Assembly (NCBI GenBank): GCA_947483455.1 | Contig: CANKNK010000015.1 | Location: 1 to 12,627, forward strand | DNA length: 12,627 nt | From: Comamonadaceae bacterium | GTDB taxonomy: Bacteria; Pseudomonadota; Gammaproteobacteria; Burkholderiales; Burkholderiaceae_C | Direction of reading: 5' to 3' | Part shown: one piece after another, positions 7,094 to 12,627 of the stretch | How the letters are laid out: each line of letters opens with the position of its first letter | Numbering within the stretch: position 1 is the first letter of the stretch | The notes under the pieces: generated by a model | Database searches by the model: none | What the model was told of the DNA's origin: nothing | What the model saw: the letters and a program-made list of their open reading frames with translations, nothing else | Translations under genes and position numbers: made by a program

Positions 7094-7230
7094 TGCGACC
7101 AGCGCGCGGGTCCGCAATTCCACCTGGCAGATAGGCCCATACATGGCGGCCAGGCAAGACTTTGCTGTGCATTTATCGATTTATCCGCGTCGCAGCTGAC
7201 TATTTTTTCCTACTCTTTGAAGGCATTTTC

Positions 7231-8166
7231 ATGAACCGTGTCCTGGCCCACACTGGCGCCCGTTACCCCATTGTTCAGGCCCCTATGGGCTGGATTGCGC
7301 GTAGTCCCTTGGCCAGCGCCGTATCCCGCGCCGGGGGCTTAGGCATCATCGAAACATCGTCGGGCGAAACCGAGAATTGCCAGCGCGAAATCCGCACCAT
7401 GGTCGAAAGCGGCCTGCCCTTTGGCGTGAACCTGCCCATTCGCTTTTTGAAAGACGAAGCCATGTTGCGCTTTGTCTGCGAAGTTGGCATCCGTTTTGTC
7501 ACCACCTCGGCCGGTAGTCCGGCCAAGTTCATTGCGCCGCTCAAGGCCGCCGGTATCGTGGTCTATCACGCGGTACCCACGGTGGACATGGCGCTGAAAT
7601 GCGTAGAGGCCGGCGTCGATGGTCTGGTCGTCGAAGGCGGCGAGGGCGGTGGCTTTAAAAACCCGGAGGAGGTCAGCACCCTGGTGCTCTTGCAGGCGAT
7701 ACGCGAGAAAGTGGACGTACCCTTGATCGCCGCAGGCGGCATGGTCGATGGCCGGGGCATGGCTGCGGCCTTTGCCCTGGGCGCCGAGGGTATCCAAATG
7801 GGCACCCGCTTTGTCGCCAGCCTAGAAAGCCCGGTGCATGCCCATTACAAAGAGGCGATTGTCGGCGCGGGCACCACCGATACCTGGATGCTCAACACCA
7901 AGTCCAGCCCATGCATACGTGCCCTCAAGACCGAATTTACCCAAGCGATTCATGAGGCGGGCCTGATGGGGCCGGAAAGCTTTATGGGCATTCAAAAAGT
8001 GTATTTCGGCGGTGACATGAACGCCGCCCCGGCGCTAGCGGGCCAGTCCGCCGGACTGATACACCAGGTGAGCAGCGTGCAAGACATCATCACGCAGACG
8101 GTGGAGCAATTCCAAGCCATTTCCCAGCGCATGGGAGCCATGGCACAGGCGGCTGATTTTGGATAA
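7231..8166 (+). CDS. Nitronate monooxygenase / 2-nitropropane dioxygenase-family flavoprotein
   Basis: A 311-residue FMN-binding TIM-barrel protein of the NMO/FabK superfamily. Visible marks are QAPMGWIA near the N-terminus (16-23), the FMN phosphate-binding region VPLIAAGGMVDGRGMAAA (163-180) and the following GAEGIQMGTRFVAS. The family oxidises alkyl nitronates with O2 or acts as an NAD(P)H:quinone reductase or enoyl reductase. The active-site motif, normally E-x-x-E-A-G-G-H, reads EGGEGGGF (135-142) here, so the general-base His is replaced by Phe142; the true reaction may therefore differ from nitronate oxidation. The start at 7231 is preceded by GAAGG and fits the family; the frame continues upstream to 7162 but adds unrelated residues. 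It is a single-gene unit. The 65 bases after its stop hold only a weak inverted repeat (8182-8189 with 8212-8219). Confidence 0.88.
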   Translation: MNRVLAHTGARYPIVQAPMGWIARSPLASAVSRAGGLGIIETSSGETENCQREIRTMVESGLPFGVNLPIRFLKDEAMLRFVCEVGIRFVTTSAGSPAKFIAPLKAAGIVVYHAVPTVDMALKCVEAGVDGLVVEGGEGGGFKNPEEVSTLVLLQAIREKVDVPLIAAGGMVDGRGMAAAFALGAEGIQMGTRFVASLESPVHAHYKEAIVGAGTTDTWMLNTKSSPCIRALKTEFTQAIHEAGLMGPESFMGIQKVYFGGDMNAAPALAGQSAGLIHQVSSVQDIITQTVEQFQAISQRMGAMAQAADFG

Positions 8167-8231
8167 GGGCGTGGAATGAGCTTATCACTGGGCTAAACGG
8201 GCGATGCCATTAGTGATTAAAGTGTGGGCGC

Positions 8232-8600
8232 TCAGACGCATATTGAAATAATTCCGTTCAGCTCTTCGCATGCTGACTCAAATACCGCTGGAGGTACTTG
8301 TTTCCACGCGTGCGGCCGAGCACCACGGTCGCGCCAGGAAAATGACTTGGGCTGGTGTGCTAAGACATAGCAGACTTCGCCTTTGGGAGATGTGAATCGC
8401 ACGGCAAATGGGTTGCTTTCATTGCTCGGCGCATGGGTCATTGGCAATCCAATGACCAGATTGGTGCGCTCATTGAATGCCTTGGACGACAGCACCAGCA
8501 TCGGATGCTCGTCCTTCATTTCTGTGCCGACCTGTGGATTGAAGTTAATCCAGATCATGTCGCGGCGATCAGGCACCCACAGCTTAGCTGGGCTCGCCAT
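8232..8600 (-). CDS. MazF/PemK-family toxin (type II toxin-antitoxin)
   Basis: A 122-residue MazF/PemK-fold protein, a normal length. The N-terminal core DMIWINFNPQVGTE (14-27), HPMLVLS (32-38) and VIGLPMT (49-55) follows the MazF pattern. Family members are sequence-specific endoribonucleases that cleave mRNA or tRNA and stop growth when free of antitoxin. The Arg that is catalytic in E. coli MazF (in GHRPAVV) is His32 here (DEHPMLV), while the later Thr (Thr55) is kept. The start codon overlaps the antitoxin stop by one base (TGATG), so translation is coupled. The gene is visibly less GC-rich than its neighbours, suggesting acquisition. It converges with the nitronate monooxygenase-like gene. 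Family certain; activity given the His is inference. Confidence 0.9.
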   Translation of the reverse strand: MASPAKLWVPDRRDMIWINFNPQVGTEMKDEHPMLVLSSKAFNERTNLVIGLPMTHAPSNESNPFAVRFTSPKGEVCYVLAHQPKSFSWRDRGARPHAWKQVPPAVFESACEELNGIISICV

Positions 8601-8860
8601 CAGAAAACTTCAGCGCCGACCCGGCCGCTGACCATGACTTCACCACCGTGAATATCGGGGTCAAACGCCTTGAGTTTTTGGGCCAGCGTCAACTTGGGCT
8701 TGCCGACGGTGCGCAAGAACACGCCGCCATCCACCACCTCCACCTTGATCGGCAGCCCGCGGGTAAAGCGGGCTGCTTTGGCTACCGGGGCGGTTATGCG
8801 CACGGCGAGGCCATTGCCCCACTCTTGAACGGTCTGATCAACGGAAATGGTTGTGCTCAT
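8600..8860 (-). CDS. MazE/PemI-like antitoxin (AbrB-type DNA-binding)
   Basis: An 86-residue antitoxin with an N-terminal AbrB/SpoVT swapped-hairpin DNA-binding domain (residues 8-47, WGNGLAVRI followed by LPIKVEV). Its acidic C-terminal half (FDPDIHGGE...VGAEVF, 66-86) is of the kind that wraps around MazF and blocks its active site. It should neutralise the toxin and, alone or with it, repress their promoter. The start at 8860 is preceded by GAGGTAG at good spacing; the longer frame up to 8917 overlaps the predicted promoter, so it is not used. The stop shares a base with the toxin start. Confidence 0.9.
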   Translation of the reverse strand: MSTTISVDQTVQEWGNGLAVRITAPVAKAARFTRGLPIKVEVVDGGVFLRTVGKPKLTLAQKLKAFDPDIHGGEVMVSGRVGAEVF

Positions 8861-8879
8861 TAGGCTACCTCTTCGAAAT

Positions 8880-8918
8880 GTTGATACGAGTTTATACGTC
8901 GCCATAAGCTGTGTCAAC
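8880..8918 (-). promoter_or_regulatory. Promoter and putative operator of the toxin-antitoxin operon
   Basis: On the minus strand a perfect -35, TTGACA (8917-8912), is followed after 17 bases by TAAACT (8894-8889), or after 15 by TATAAA (8896-8891). Overlapping these are three similar 8-mers as read on the plus strand: GTTGATAC (8880-8887), GTTTATAC (8890-8897, direct repeat, 10-base period) and GTGTCAAC (8911-8918, inverted relative to the first). Together they cover both promoter boxes, as expected for autorepression by an AbrB-type antitoxin. Binding itself is inference. Confidence 0.6.
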
Positions 8919-8973
8919 GTGTTTCAATATGGTGTTGTGCTACGGAGGTTCTTGCACCGCTTGGGCGTGAAGA

Positions 8974-9008
8974 AGGCGCTCCCTAGTAGGTGATTGCCGG
9001 CAGCGCCT
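8974..9008 (-). terminator. Possible weak terminator after rimO
   Basis: An inverted repeat, AGGCGCT (8974-8980) and AGCGCCT (9002-9008), overlaps the rimO stop codon and encloses 21 bases. On the minus strand it is followed only by TCTTC, not a true T-tract, so intrinsic termination would be weak. The rest of the gap to the antitoxin promoter shows nothing else. Confidence 0.3.
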
Positions 9009-10410
9009 AAATCGGCAAAGCCACCAAATCATGCCCCTGGGTGCCCACGATGCGGGCGCGGGTGAATTCACCCACCTTCAGGGTCTTGCTGATTTTTTCG
9101 GGGGGTAGCAGGCGCACCACGCCATCGATCTCGGGTGCGTCGGCGTAGCTGCGGCCTATGCCGCCTTTCTTGCCTAGACCGGGGGCCGAATCCACCAGCA
9201 CTTGCATGGTGGCGCCGATACGGCGGCGCAGGCGCTCGGCAGACACTGCTTCGGCAACGGCCATAAAGCGGGAGCGGCGCTCCTCGCGCAATTCTTGGGG
9301 CAGCATGCCCGGCAAGTCGTTGGCGCTGGCGCCGTTTACCGCGCTATAGGCAAAGCAACCAGCGCGGTCGATGTGCGCTTCCCGCACAAAGTCCAGCAGG
9401 TGTTCAAACTCGGCCTCGGTCTCACCTGGGAAACCGGCGATAAAGGTGCTGCGCACCACCAGTTCAGGGCAGGCTTCGCGCCAGGCGGCGATACGTTCCA
9501 AGTTGCGCTCGCCACTGGCCGGGCGCTTCATGCGCTTGAGCACATCGGGGTGGCTGTGCTGCAGTGGCACATCCAGATAGGGCAGCACGCTGCCTTGTGC
9601 CATCAACGGCAGCAGTTTGTCCACCGTGGGATAGGGGTAGACATAATGCAAGCGCACCCAAGCGCCATAGGGCGCGGCGATCTCGCCCAATGCTTGGACC
9701 AGTTCAAAGGTGCGGGTTTTGATCGGCTTGCCGTCCCAAAAACCGGTGCGGTATTGGGTATCCACGCCATAGGCCGAGGTGTCCTGGCTGATCACCAGCA
9801 GTTCTTTCACGCCGCCTTCAAACAGCGCGCGCGCTTCATTGAGCACATCGCCAATCGGTCGCGAGACCAAGTCGCCGCGCATCGACGGGATGATGCAAAA
9901 GGTGCAACGGTGGTTACAGCCTTCGCTGATTTTTAAATACGCATAGTGGCGCGGCGTGAGTTTGATGCCGGCAATGCCAAAGCCTTGGGGTACCAGATCG
10001 ACAAATGGGTCGTGCGGCTTAGGCAGGTTCAGGCGCACCGCGTCCATGACTTCCTGCGTGGCATGCGGACCCGTGACGGCCAGCACCTTGGGGTGCATTT
10101 GGCGCACCAGGTTGTTGCCCGCGTCATCGGCGCGAGCACCCAAGCAGCCGGTGACGATTACGCGTCCGTTGTCGGCCAGGGCTTCGCCAATCGTGTCCAG
10201 GCTTTCTTTCACCGCATCATCAATAAAGCCACAGGTATTGACGATGACCAGGTCTGCGCCGGCAAAGGTTTTGGAGGTCTGGTAGCCCTCGGCGCTCAGT
10301 TGCGTCAGGATCAGCTCGGAGTCGGTCAGGGCTTTAGGGCAGCCCAGGCTCACAAAGCCTACGGTGGGCGCGCGCGCCACGCTGGTGCTTGCGGTGGTTT
10401 CAAGAGTCAT
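9007..10410 (-). CDS. rimO: Ribosomal protein S12 methylthiotransferase RimO
   Basis: A 467-residue radical-SAM methylthiotransferase that adds a methylthio group to a conserved Asp of ribosomal protein S12. The N-terminal UPF0004 domain has its three cluster cysteines: Cys24 (SLGCPKA), Cys60 (NTCGF) and Cys89 (TGCLG). The radical-SAM cluster motif is CNHRCTFC (Cys165, 169, 172). A C-terminal TRAM domain follows (about residues 390-465). [12 protein letters not shown] and the [12 protein letters not shown] segment distinguish RimO from the tRNA enzyme MiaB. The length is slightly above that of E. coli RimO. The start at 10410 is the only in-frame Met before the domain; the longer TTG start at 10455 would translate a terminator. 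No good Shine-Dalgarno precedes the ATG. It lies 54 bases after phaR on the same strand, with a terminator between them. Confidence 0.96.
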   Translation of the reverse strand: MTLETTASTSVARAPTVGFVSLGCPKALTDSELILTQLSAEGYQTSKTFAGADLVIVNTCGFIDDAVKESLDTIGEALADNGRVIVTGCLGARADDAGNNLVRQMHPKVLAVTGPHATQEVMDAVRLNLPKPHDPFVDLVPQGFGIAGIKLTPRHYAYLKISEGCNHRCTFCIIPSMRGDLVSRPIGDVLNEARALFEGGVKELLVISQDTSAYGVDTQYRTGFWDGKPIKTRTFELVQALGEIAAPYGAWVRLHYVYPYPTVDKLLPLMAQGSVLPYLDVPLQHSHPDVLKRMKRPASGERNLERIAAWREACPELVVRSTFIAGFPGETEAEFEHLLDFVREAHIDRAGCFAYSAVNGASANDLPGMLPQELREERRSRFMAVAEAVSAERLRRRIGATMQVLVDSAPGLGKKGGIGRSYADAPEIDGVVRLLPPEKISKTLKVGEFTRARIVGTQGHDLVALPI

Positions 10411-10422
10411 GAAATGTAGGGA

Positions 10423-10451
10423 CAAAAATAAAAATGCACCCGCCAGGGCGC
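10423..10451 (-). terminator. Intrinsic terminator between phaR and rimO
   Basis: On the minus strand GCGCCC (10451-10446) and GGGTGC (10441-10436) form a six-pair stem (one G-T) around the tetraloop TGGC, followed directly by ATTTTTATTTTTG. This is a good Rho-independent terminator for phaR. It ends only about a dozen bases before the rimO start, so it may also act as an attenuator for rimO. Confidence 0.7.
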
Positions 10452-10464
10452 GCAAGGCAAGCGC

Positions 10465-10914
10465 TTAGCGCTTGATGCCAAAAGTGCCCAAAAATTGCTC
10501 GGTTTGCTTTTGCATTTGTTCCTGCATTTGCTGGAACACATTGGTACCCATGACACCGGGCACGATAGGTACCGGCATTTCCATCAGGGTTTGCATATTC
10601 TTTTCCATGATGCCACCCATAAATCCCTGCATGGAATGCCCATAAAAGCGGATGATATTGGCCAGCACGGGCGCGGTAAACATGGGCGAGCCACCAGCCT
10701 CTTCTTCCAAAATGATTTGCAGCAAGATGCTTCGCGTCAGGTCTTCAGACGTTTTGGCATCGAGCACGGCAAATGCTTTGTGGTCCATCACCAGTTGCTT
10801 GATTTCCGCCAAGGTGATGTAGCTCGACGTGTGGGTGTCGTACAAACGCCGGTTGGGGTATTTTTTGATGACGCGCTCGGGCAGGTCCTTCGGGGCTTCT
10901 GTAGTTTTTGGCAT
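10465..10914 (-). CDS. phaR: Polyhydroxyalkanoate synthesis repressor PhaR
   Basis: A 149-residue PhaR. The N-terminal DNA- and PHB-binding domain (about 12-72) carries the near-invariant IKKYPNRRLYDT and the SYITLAEIKQLV segment; the second domain includes RSILLQIILEEEAGG and IIRFYGHSMQGFMGG. The C-terminus (127-142) is Gln/Met-rich and may be a short coiled coil. PhaR binds polyhydroxybutyrate and, when the polymer is absent, represses phasin genes and phaR itself. The protein is somewhat shorter than many relatives (about 185 residues), the loss being in the C-terminal tail. The start at 10914 gives the usual short N-terminus; an in-frame ATG at 10956 would add 14 Pro/Ala residues. Neither has a clear Shine-Dalgarno. 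arfB lies 100 bases upstream on the same strand; rimO follows beyond a terminator. Confidence 0.95.
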   Translation of the reverse strand: MPKTTEAPKDLPERVIKKYPNRRLYDTHTSSYITLAEIKQLVMDHKAFAVLDAKTSEDLTRSILLQIILEEEAGGSPMFTAPVLANIIRFYGHSMQGFMGGIMEKNMQTLMEMPVPIVPGVMGTNVFQQMQEQMQKQTEQFLGTFGIKR

Positions 10915-10965
10915 GGCGGTCGCTGGGGGCGGGGCGTTGTGCTGTGGAGGGCGCATTGTAGGTAG

Positions 10966-10998
10966 GCCCCGCTGGGGGCAAGCACAGGGTTAGCCCTG
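10966..10998. other. Two adjacent hairpins in the arfB-phaR gap
   Basis: GCCCC-GCTG-GGGGC (10966-10979) and CAGGG-TTAG-CCCTG (10985-10998) are perfect 5-base stems with tetraloops, six bases apart. Neither is followed by a T-tract. They lie before phaR on the minus strand and could affect RNA processing or read-through from arfB; no function is shown. Confidence 0.4.
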
Positions 10999-11014
10999 AG
11001 TGGCGCAACCGGGC

Positions 11015-11431
11015 CTATTCCCGTGCTTTGCCGCGTAGTTCCTTGATGGCGCTGCGCTGGCTTTTGTCCTCTAAGCGCCGTTCTTTGGAGGCGCGGGTAG
11101 GGCGCGTGGCGCGCCTTGGCTTGGGCGCCAGGGCCACGCTTTGCACAATGTCCTGCAGGCGGGCATAAGCGTCCAGCCGGTTCATGTCCTGGGTGCGGTG
11201 GCTTTGCGCCTTGATCACCAGCACGCCCTCTGCAGTAATGCGTTTGTCGCGCAGGGCTAAGAGCCGATTTTTCACATCTTCGGGCAGCGAGGAGGCCGGA
11301 ATGTCAAAGCGCAAATGGATGGCGCTGGAGACCTTGTTGACGTTTTGCCCCCCGGCCCCTTGGGCGCGGATGGCGCTGATGTCCACCTCGGCTTCGTCGA
11401 TGGCTATCAAAGGGGTGGCAGCGTCGGACAT
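11015..11431 (-). CDS. arfB: Alternative ribosome-rescue factor ArfB (peptidyl-tRNA hydrolase)
   Basis: A 138-residue ArfB (YaeJ), which releases nascent chains from ribosomes stalled at the 3' end of mRNA without a stop codon. The catalytic GGQ motif (27-29) sits in RAQGAGGQNVNKVSS, as in class I release factors. The codon-recognition domains of release factors are absent. The C-terminal tail (from about residue 105, KPRRATRPTRASKERRLEDK) is basic, as needed to enter the empty mRNA channel. Length equals E. coli ArfB (140). The start at 11431 is chosen because the IDEAEVDISAIRAQG fold start follows soon; the longer frame upstream runs antisense into the neighbouring small gene. It diverges from the 48-codon gene with a 56-base shared start region. 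Confidence 0.95.
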   Translation of the reverse strand: MSDAATPLIAIDEAEVDISAIRAQGAGGQNVNKVSSAIHLRFDIPASSLPEDVKNRLLALRDKRITAEGVLVIKAQSHRTQDMNRLDAYARLQDIVQSVALAPKPRRATRPTRASKERRLEDKSQRSAIKELRGKARE

Positions 11432-11439
11432 AGGGCGGT

Positions 11440-11445
11440 TACACT
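11440..11445 (+). promoter_or_regulatory. Putative -10 box (TACACT) of the 48-codon gene
   Basis: TACACT in TTACACT (11439-11445) lies 42 bases before the ATG at 11488. No good -35 is visible. It shares the heptamer with the sites at 6852 and 12489. Confidence 0.4.
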
Positions 11446-11487
11446 GAATCGGGCTTTCAACATCAACTTTGCACAGGAGAACACGCC

Positions 11488-11634
11488 ATGGCCAAAGGTC
11501 AGCAAAAAACCAATAAAGAGGCCAAAAAGCCCAAGAAGGATACTTCACCGCCCAAAGCACCGAGCGGCGGCGAGCCCGTGCGCGCCACCATCACCACGGC
11601 AGTGATACCGCGCGGCAAGATCAAAAACAAATAA
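11488..11634 (+). CDS. Small Lys/Pro-rich conserved-type protein, 48 residues
   Basis: A short gene with an optimal Shine-Dalgarno, AGGAGA at 11475-11480, seven bases before its ATG, and a strong terminator just after its TAA. The protein starts MAKGQQKTNKEAKKPKKD, then a Pro/Ser/Gly stretch, and ends in a more regular segment (RATITTAVIPRGKIKNK). It is very basic, has no membrane segment or cysteine, and is probably partly disordered, as in ribosome- or nucleic-acid-binding small proteins. I recall similar MAKGQxRxNKExKKPK starts among small uncharacterised proteobacterial proteins, but cannot verify this. It sits between arfB and rsuA, both ribosome-related. Function unknown; that it is a real gene is well supported by its signals. 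Confidence 0.8.
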   Translation: MAKGQQKTNKEAKKPKKDTSPPKAPSGGEPVRATITTAVIPRGKIKNK

Positions 11635-11654
11635 ACCGCAGGACCGTCCCGCGC

Positions 11655-11678
11655 AACGCACCGCTGGGTGCGTTTTTT
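11655..11678 (+). terminator. Strong intrinsic terminator after the 48-codon gene
   Basis: AACGCACC (11655-11662) pairs perfectly with GGTGCGTT (11667-11674) around a GCTG loop, and T residues continue to 11678. It lies 20 bases after the stop codon and separates this transcript from rsuA. A larger imperfect repeat encloses it (11638-11645 with 11685-11693). Confidence 0.88.
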
Positions 11679-11705
11679 GTGGAAGGTCCCTGCGATGCAG
11701 GGCCT

Positions 11706-12452
11706 ATGCAACTTCAAGAGGTTTTATACAGTCAGGGCTTTGGCACCCGGCGTGTCTGCGCCGGGCTGATCCAGCAGGGCTATGTGCAGGTGTACGACGG
11801 CCCAGAAGGCAGCGCCGCCAACCCCTGCACCGACGCGGGCGCTCAGTTCGAGCCGCAGGGTCTGCGCTTTCGGGTGCAGGGCGTGGACTGGCCCTATTGC
11901 GACAAGGCCTACCTGTTGTTGCACAAGCCAGCGGGCACCGAATGCTCGCAAAAACCATCGACCTACCCCAGTATTTACACGCTCTTGCCCGCGCCGCTGC
12001 GTACGCGCCCGCAAAAAGCAGCGGTGCAAGGCGTGCAAGCCGTAGGGCGACTGGACCAGGACACCACCGGCTTGCTGTTGCTCACCGACGACGGCAAGTT
12101 CATCCACCGCATGAGTTCGCCCCGCCACCATGTGCCCAAGGTGTACGAGGTGACGGTCAAACACCCTTTGGACGACAGCCAAATAGGCCGTTTGCTCAGC
12201 GGCGTGGTGCTGGACGATGACCCTTTGCCCGTGCGTGCTGCCGCTTGCGAGGCTGTCAGCCCTTTGCAGTTGCGCCTGACCCTGACCGAGGGCAAGTACC
12301 ACCAAGTCAAGCGCATGCTGGCCGCCGTGGGCAACCGGGTGGAAGGCTTGCATCGATCGCAAATCGGCGGCTTGTCCCTGCCCGCTGACCTGGCGCCCGG
12401 CCAGTGGTGCTGGCTGGGGCCCGCGCAATTGGCGCTTTTGGCCGCAAGCTGA
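11706..12452 (+). CDS. rsuA: 16S rRNA pseudouridine(516) synthase RsuA
   Basis: A 248-residue pseudouridine synthase of the RsuA/RluB/E/F family. An N-terminal S4-like RNA-binding domain (about 1-58, LYSQGFGTRRVCAGLIQQG) precedes the catalytic domain. The catalytic Asp is Asp117 in GRLDQDTTGLLLL. The DDGKFIHRMSSPRHH segment, the LTLTEGKYHQVKRMLAAVGNRVEGLHR block and the IGGLSLPADLAPG end follow E. coli RsuA closely, so uridine 516 of 16S rRNA is the likely target. The start at 11706 agrees with RsuA; it has a modest AGGG before it. The longer frame from GTG at 11679 would begin beside the terminator T-tract. Its promoter must lie in or just after the terminator region, or transcription reads through. 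Confidence 0.93.
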   Translation: MQLQEVLYSQGFGTRRVCAGLIQQGYVQVYDGPEGSAANPCTDAGAQFEPQGLRFRVQGVDWPYCDKAYLLLHKPAGTECSQKPSTYPSIYTLLPAPLRTRPQKAAVQGVQAVGRLDQDTTGLLLLTDDGKFIHRMSSPRHHVPKVYEVTVKHPLDDSQIGRLLSGVVLDDDPLPVRAAACEAVSPLQLRLTLTEGKYHQVKRMLAAVGNRVEGLHRSQIGGLSLPADLAPGQWCWLGPAQLALLAAS

Positions 12453-12489
12453 AGGGCCCGGTGTGCGACGGGTAAATCGCCCCGCCCGT

Positions 12490-12495
12490 TACACT
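12490..12495 (+). promoter_or_regulatory. Putative -10 box (TACACT) before the secreted-protein gene
   Basis: TACACT in TTACACT (12489-12495) lies 27 bases before the GTG at 12523. No clear -35 is seen. The rsuA-side gap holds only a short imperfect hairpin (ACGGG/CCCGT) besides this. Confidence 0.4.
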
Positions 12496-12522
12496 TGAAG
12501 GCTATTGATTGATAAGGCATTT

Positions 12523-12627
12523 GTGAAATCGTCGAACCGTTGGATCCCATTGTTGCCCCTGGCATGGTTTTTTTGCACTGCGATGGCCGTTGCTAGCGAT
12601 AAACCCCCCCCGATATTTGTTCTCAAC
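12523..12627 (+). CDS. Exported protein, N-terminal fragment (3' end outside the window)
   Basis: Thirty-five codons open to the window edge. GTG at 12523 is preceded by AAGG (12514-12517) at good spacing. The N-terminus is a clear Sec signal peptide: basic KSSNR, hydrophobic core WIPLLPLAWFFCTAMA, and a likely cleavage site after AVA (residues 22-24) before SDKPPP. The mature part starts with a short proline-rich stretch and IFVLN. That beginning would fit a periplasmic beta-propeller of the YncE type, but too little is present to decide. Confidence 0.7.
   Translation, partial: MKSSNRWIPLLPLAWFFCTAMAVASDKPPPIFVLN

Noticed and set aside
6826..7172. Minus-strand frames overlapping the 69-codon gene
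   Set aside because: No Shine-Dalgarno and unlikely composition; the plus-strand frame has GGGAGG at ideal spacing.
8182..8219. Inverted repeat TTATCACT / AGTGATTA after the nitronate monooxygenase-like gene
   Set aside because: One mismatch, a 22-base loop and no T-tract make it too weak to call a terminator.
3790..8998. Shared 11-mer CGGCAATCACC near 3790 and, inverted, near 8989-8999, both intergenic
   Set aside because: Repeats of this length are expected by chance many times in a window of this size.
9202..9936. Plus-strand open frame (244 codons) opposite rimO
   Set aside because: It is a shadow of rimO with His/Gln/Gly-rich composition typical of antisense frames and no ribosome site.
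10411..10455. Upstream TTG start for rimO giving a hydrophobic leader
   Set aside because: The hydrophobic residues come from translating the T-tract of the terminator; RimO is cytoplasmic and needs no leader.
11724..12428. Minus-strand open frame (234 codons) opposite rsuA
   Set aside because: It is antisense to a confident RsuA and shows no domain.

Overview
The window reads as a core-chromosome segment of a betaproteobacterium of the order Burkholderiales, most likely the Comamonadaceae (Rhodoferax/Polaromonas-like). The basis is high GC with GC-rich third positions, a PhaR-type polyhydroxyalkanoate regulator, and the sequence style of the RimO, RsuA and ArfB proteins. This placement is inference from protein resemblance, not from a search. 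No tRNA, rRNA, insertion sequence, prophage gene or CRISPR array is visible. The longest stretch without a gene is under 160 bases.

Layout. Positions 1-1831 hold the 3' end of a Nudix hydrolase gene (+), whose end overlaps a minus-strand CaiB/BaiF-family gene that keeps racemase-type catalytic residues. A small flavodoxin-like gene lies upstream of it. Positions 1957-3717 (+) carry a DnaQ-like DEDDh exonuclease with extra N- and C-terminal parts, started from TTG, and then a MOSC-domain protein. Positions 3826-6726 (-) form a tight four-gene run: a minimal J-domain (Hsp40) protein followed by three proteins I do not recognise, two of them with acidic tails. This is the best candidate for an undescribed system. 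A 69-codon Arg/Pro-rich small gene (6884-7093, +) diverges from it. A nitronate monooxygenase-like flavoenzyme follows (7231-8166, +), lacking the usual active-site His.

Positions 8232-8860 (-) hold a MazE/MazF-like toxin-antitoxin pair with its own promoter and repeated putative operator sites. It looks like an accessory insertion. From 9007 to 12452 the genes have a translation theme: rimO (-), phaR (-) and arfB (-), then, divergently, a 48-codon Lys-rich protein (+) with a clear terminator and rsuA (+). The window ends inside a gene whose first 35 codons encode a secretion signal (12523-12627, +).

How the genes relate. RimO (ribosomal protein S12 methylthiolation), RsuA (16S rRNA pseudouridine 516) and ArfB (rescue of stalled ribosomes) all act on the ribosome. 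The J-domain gene should deliver clients to DnaK, and its three co-directional neighbours are candidate partners or clients. The remaining metabolic genes look like independent units.
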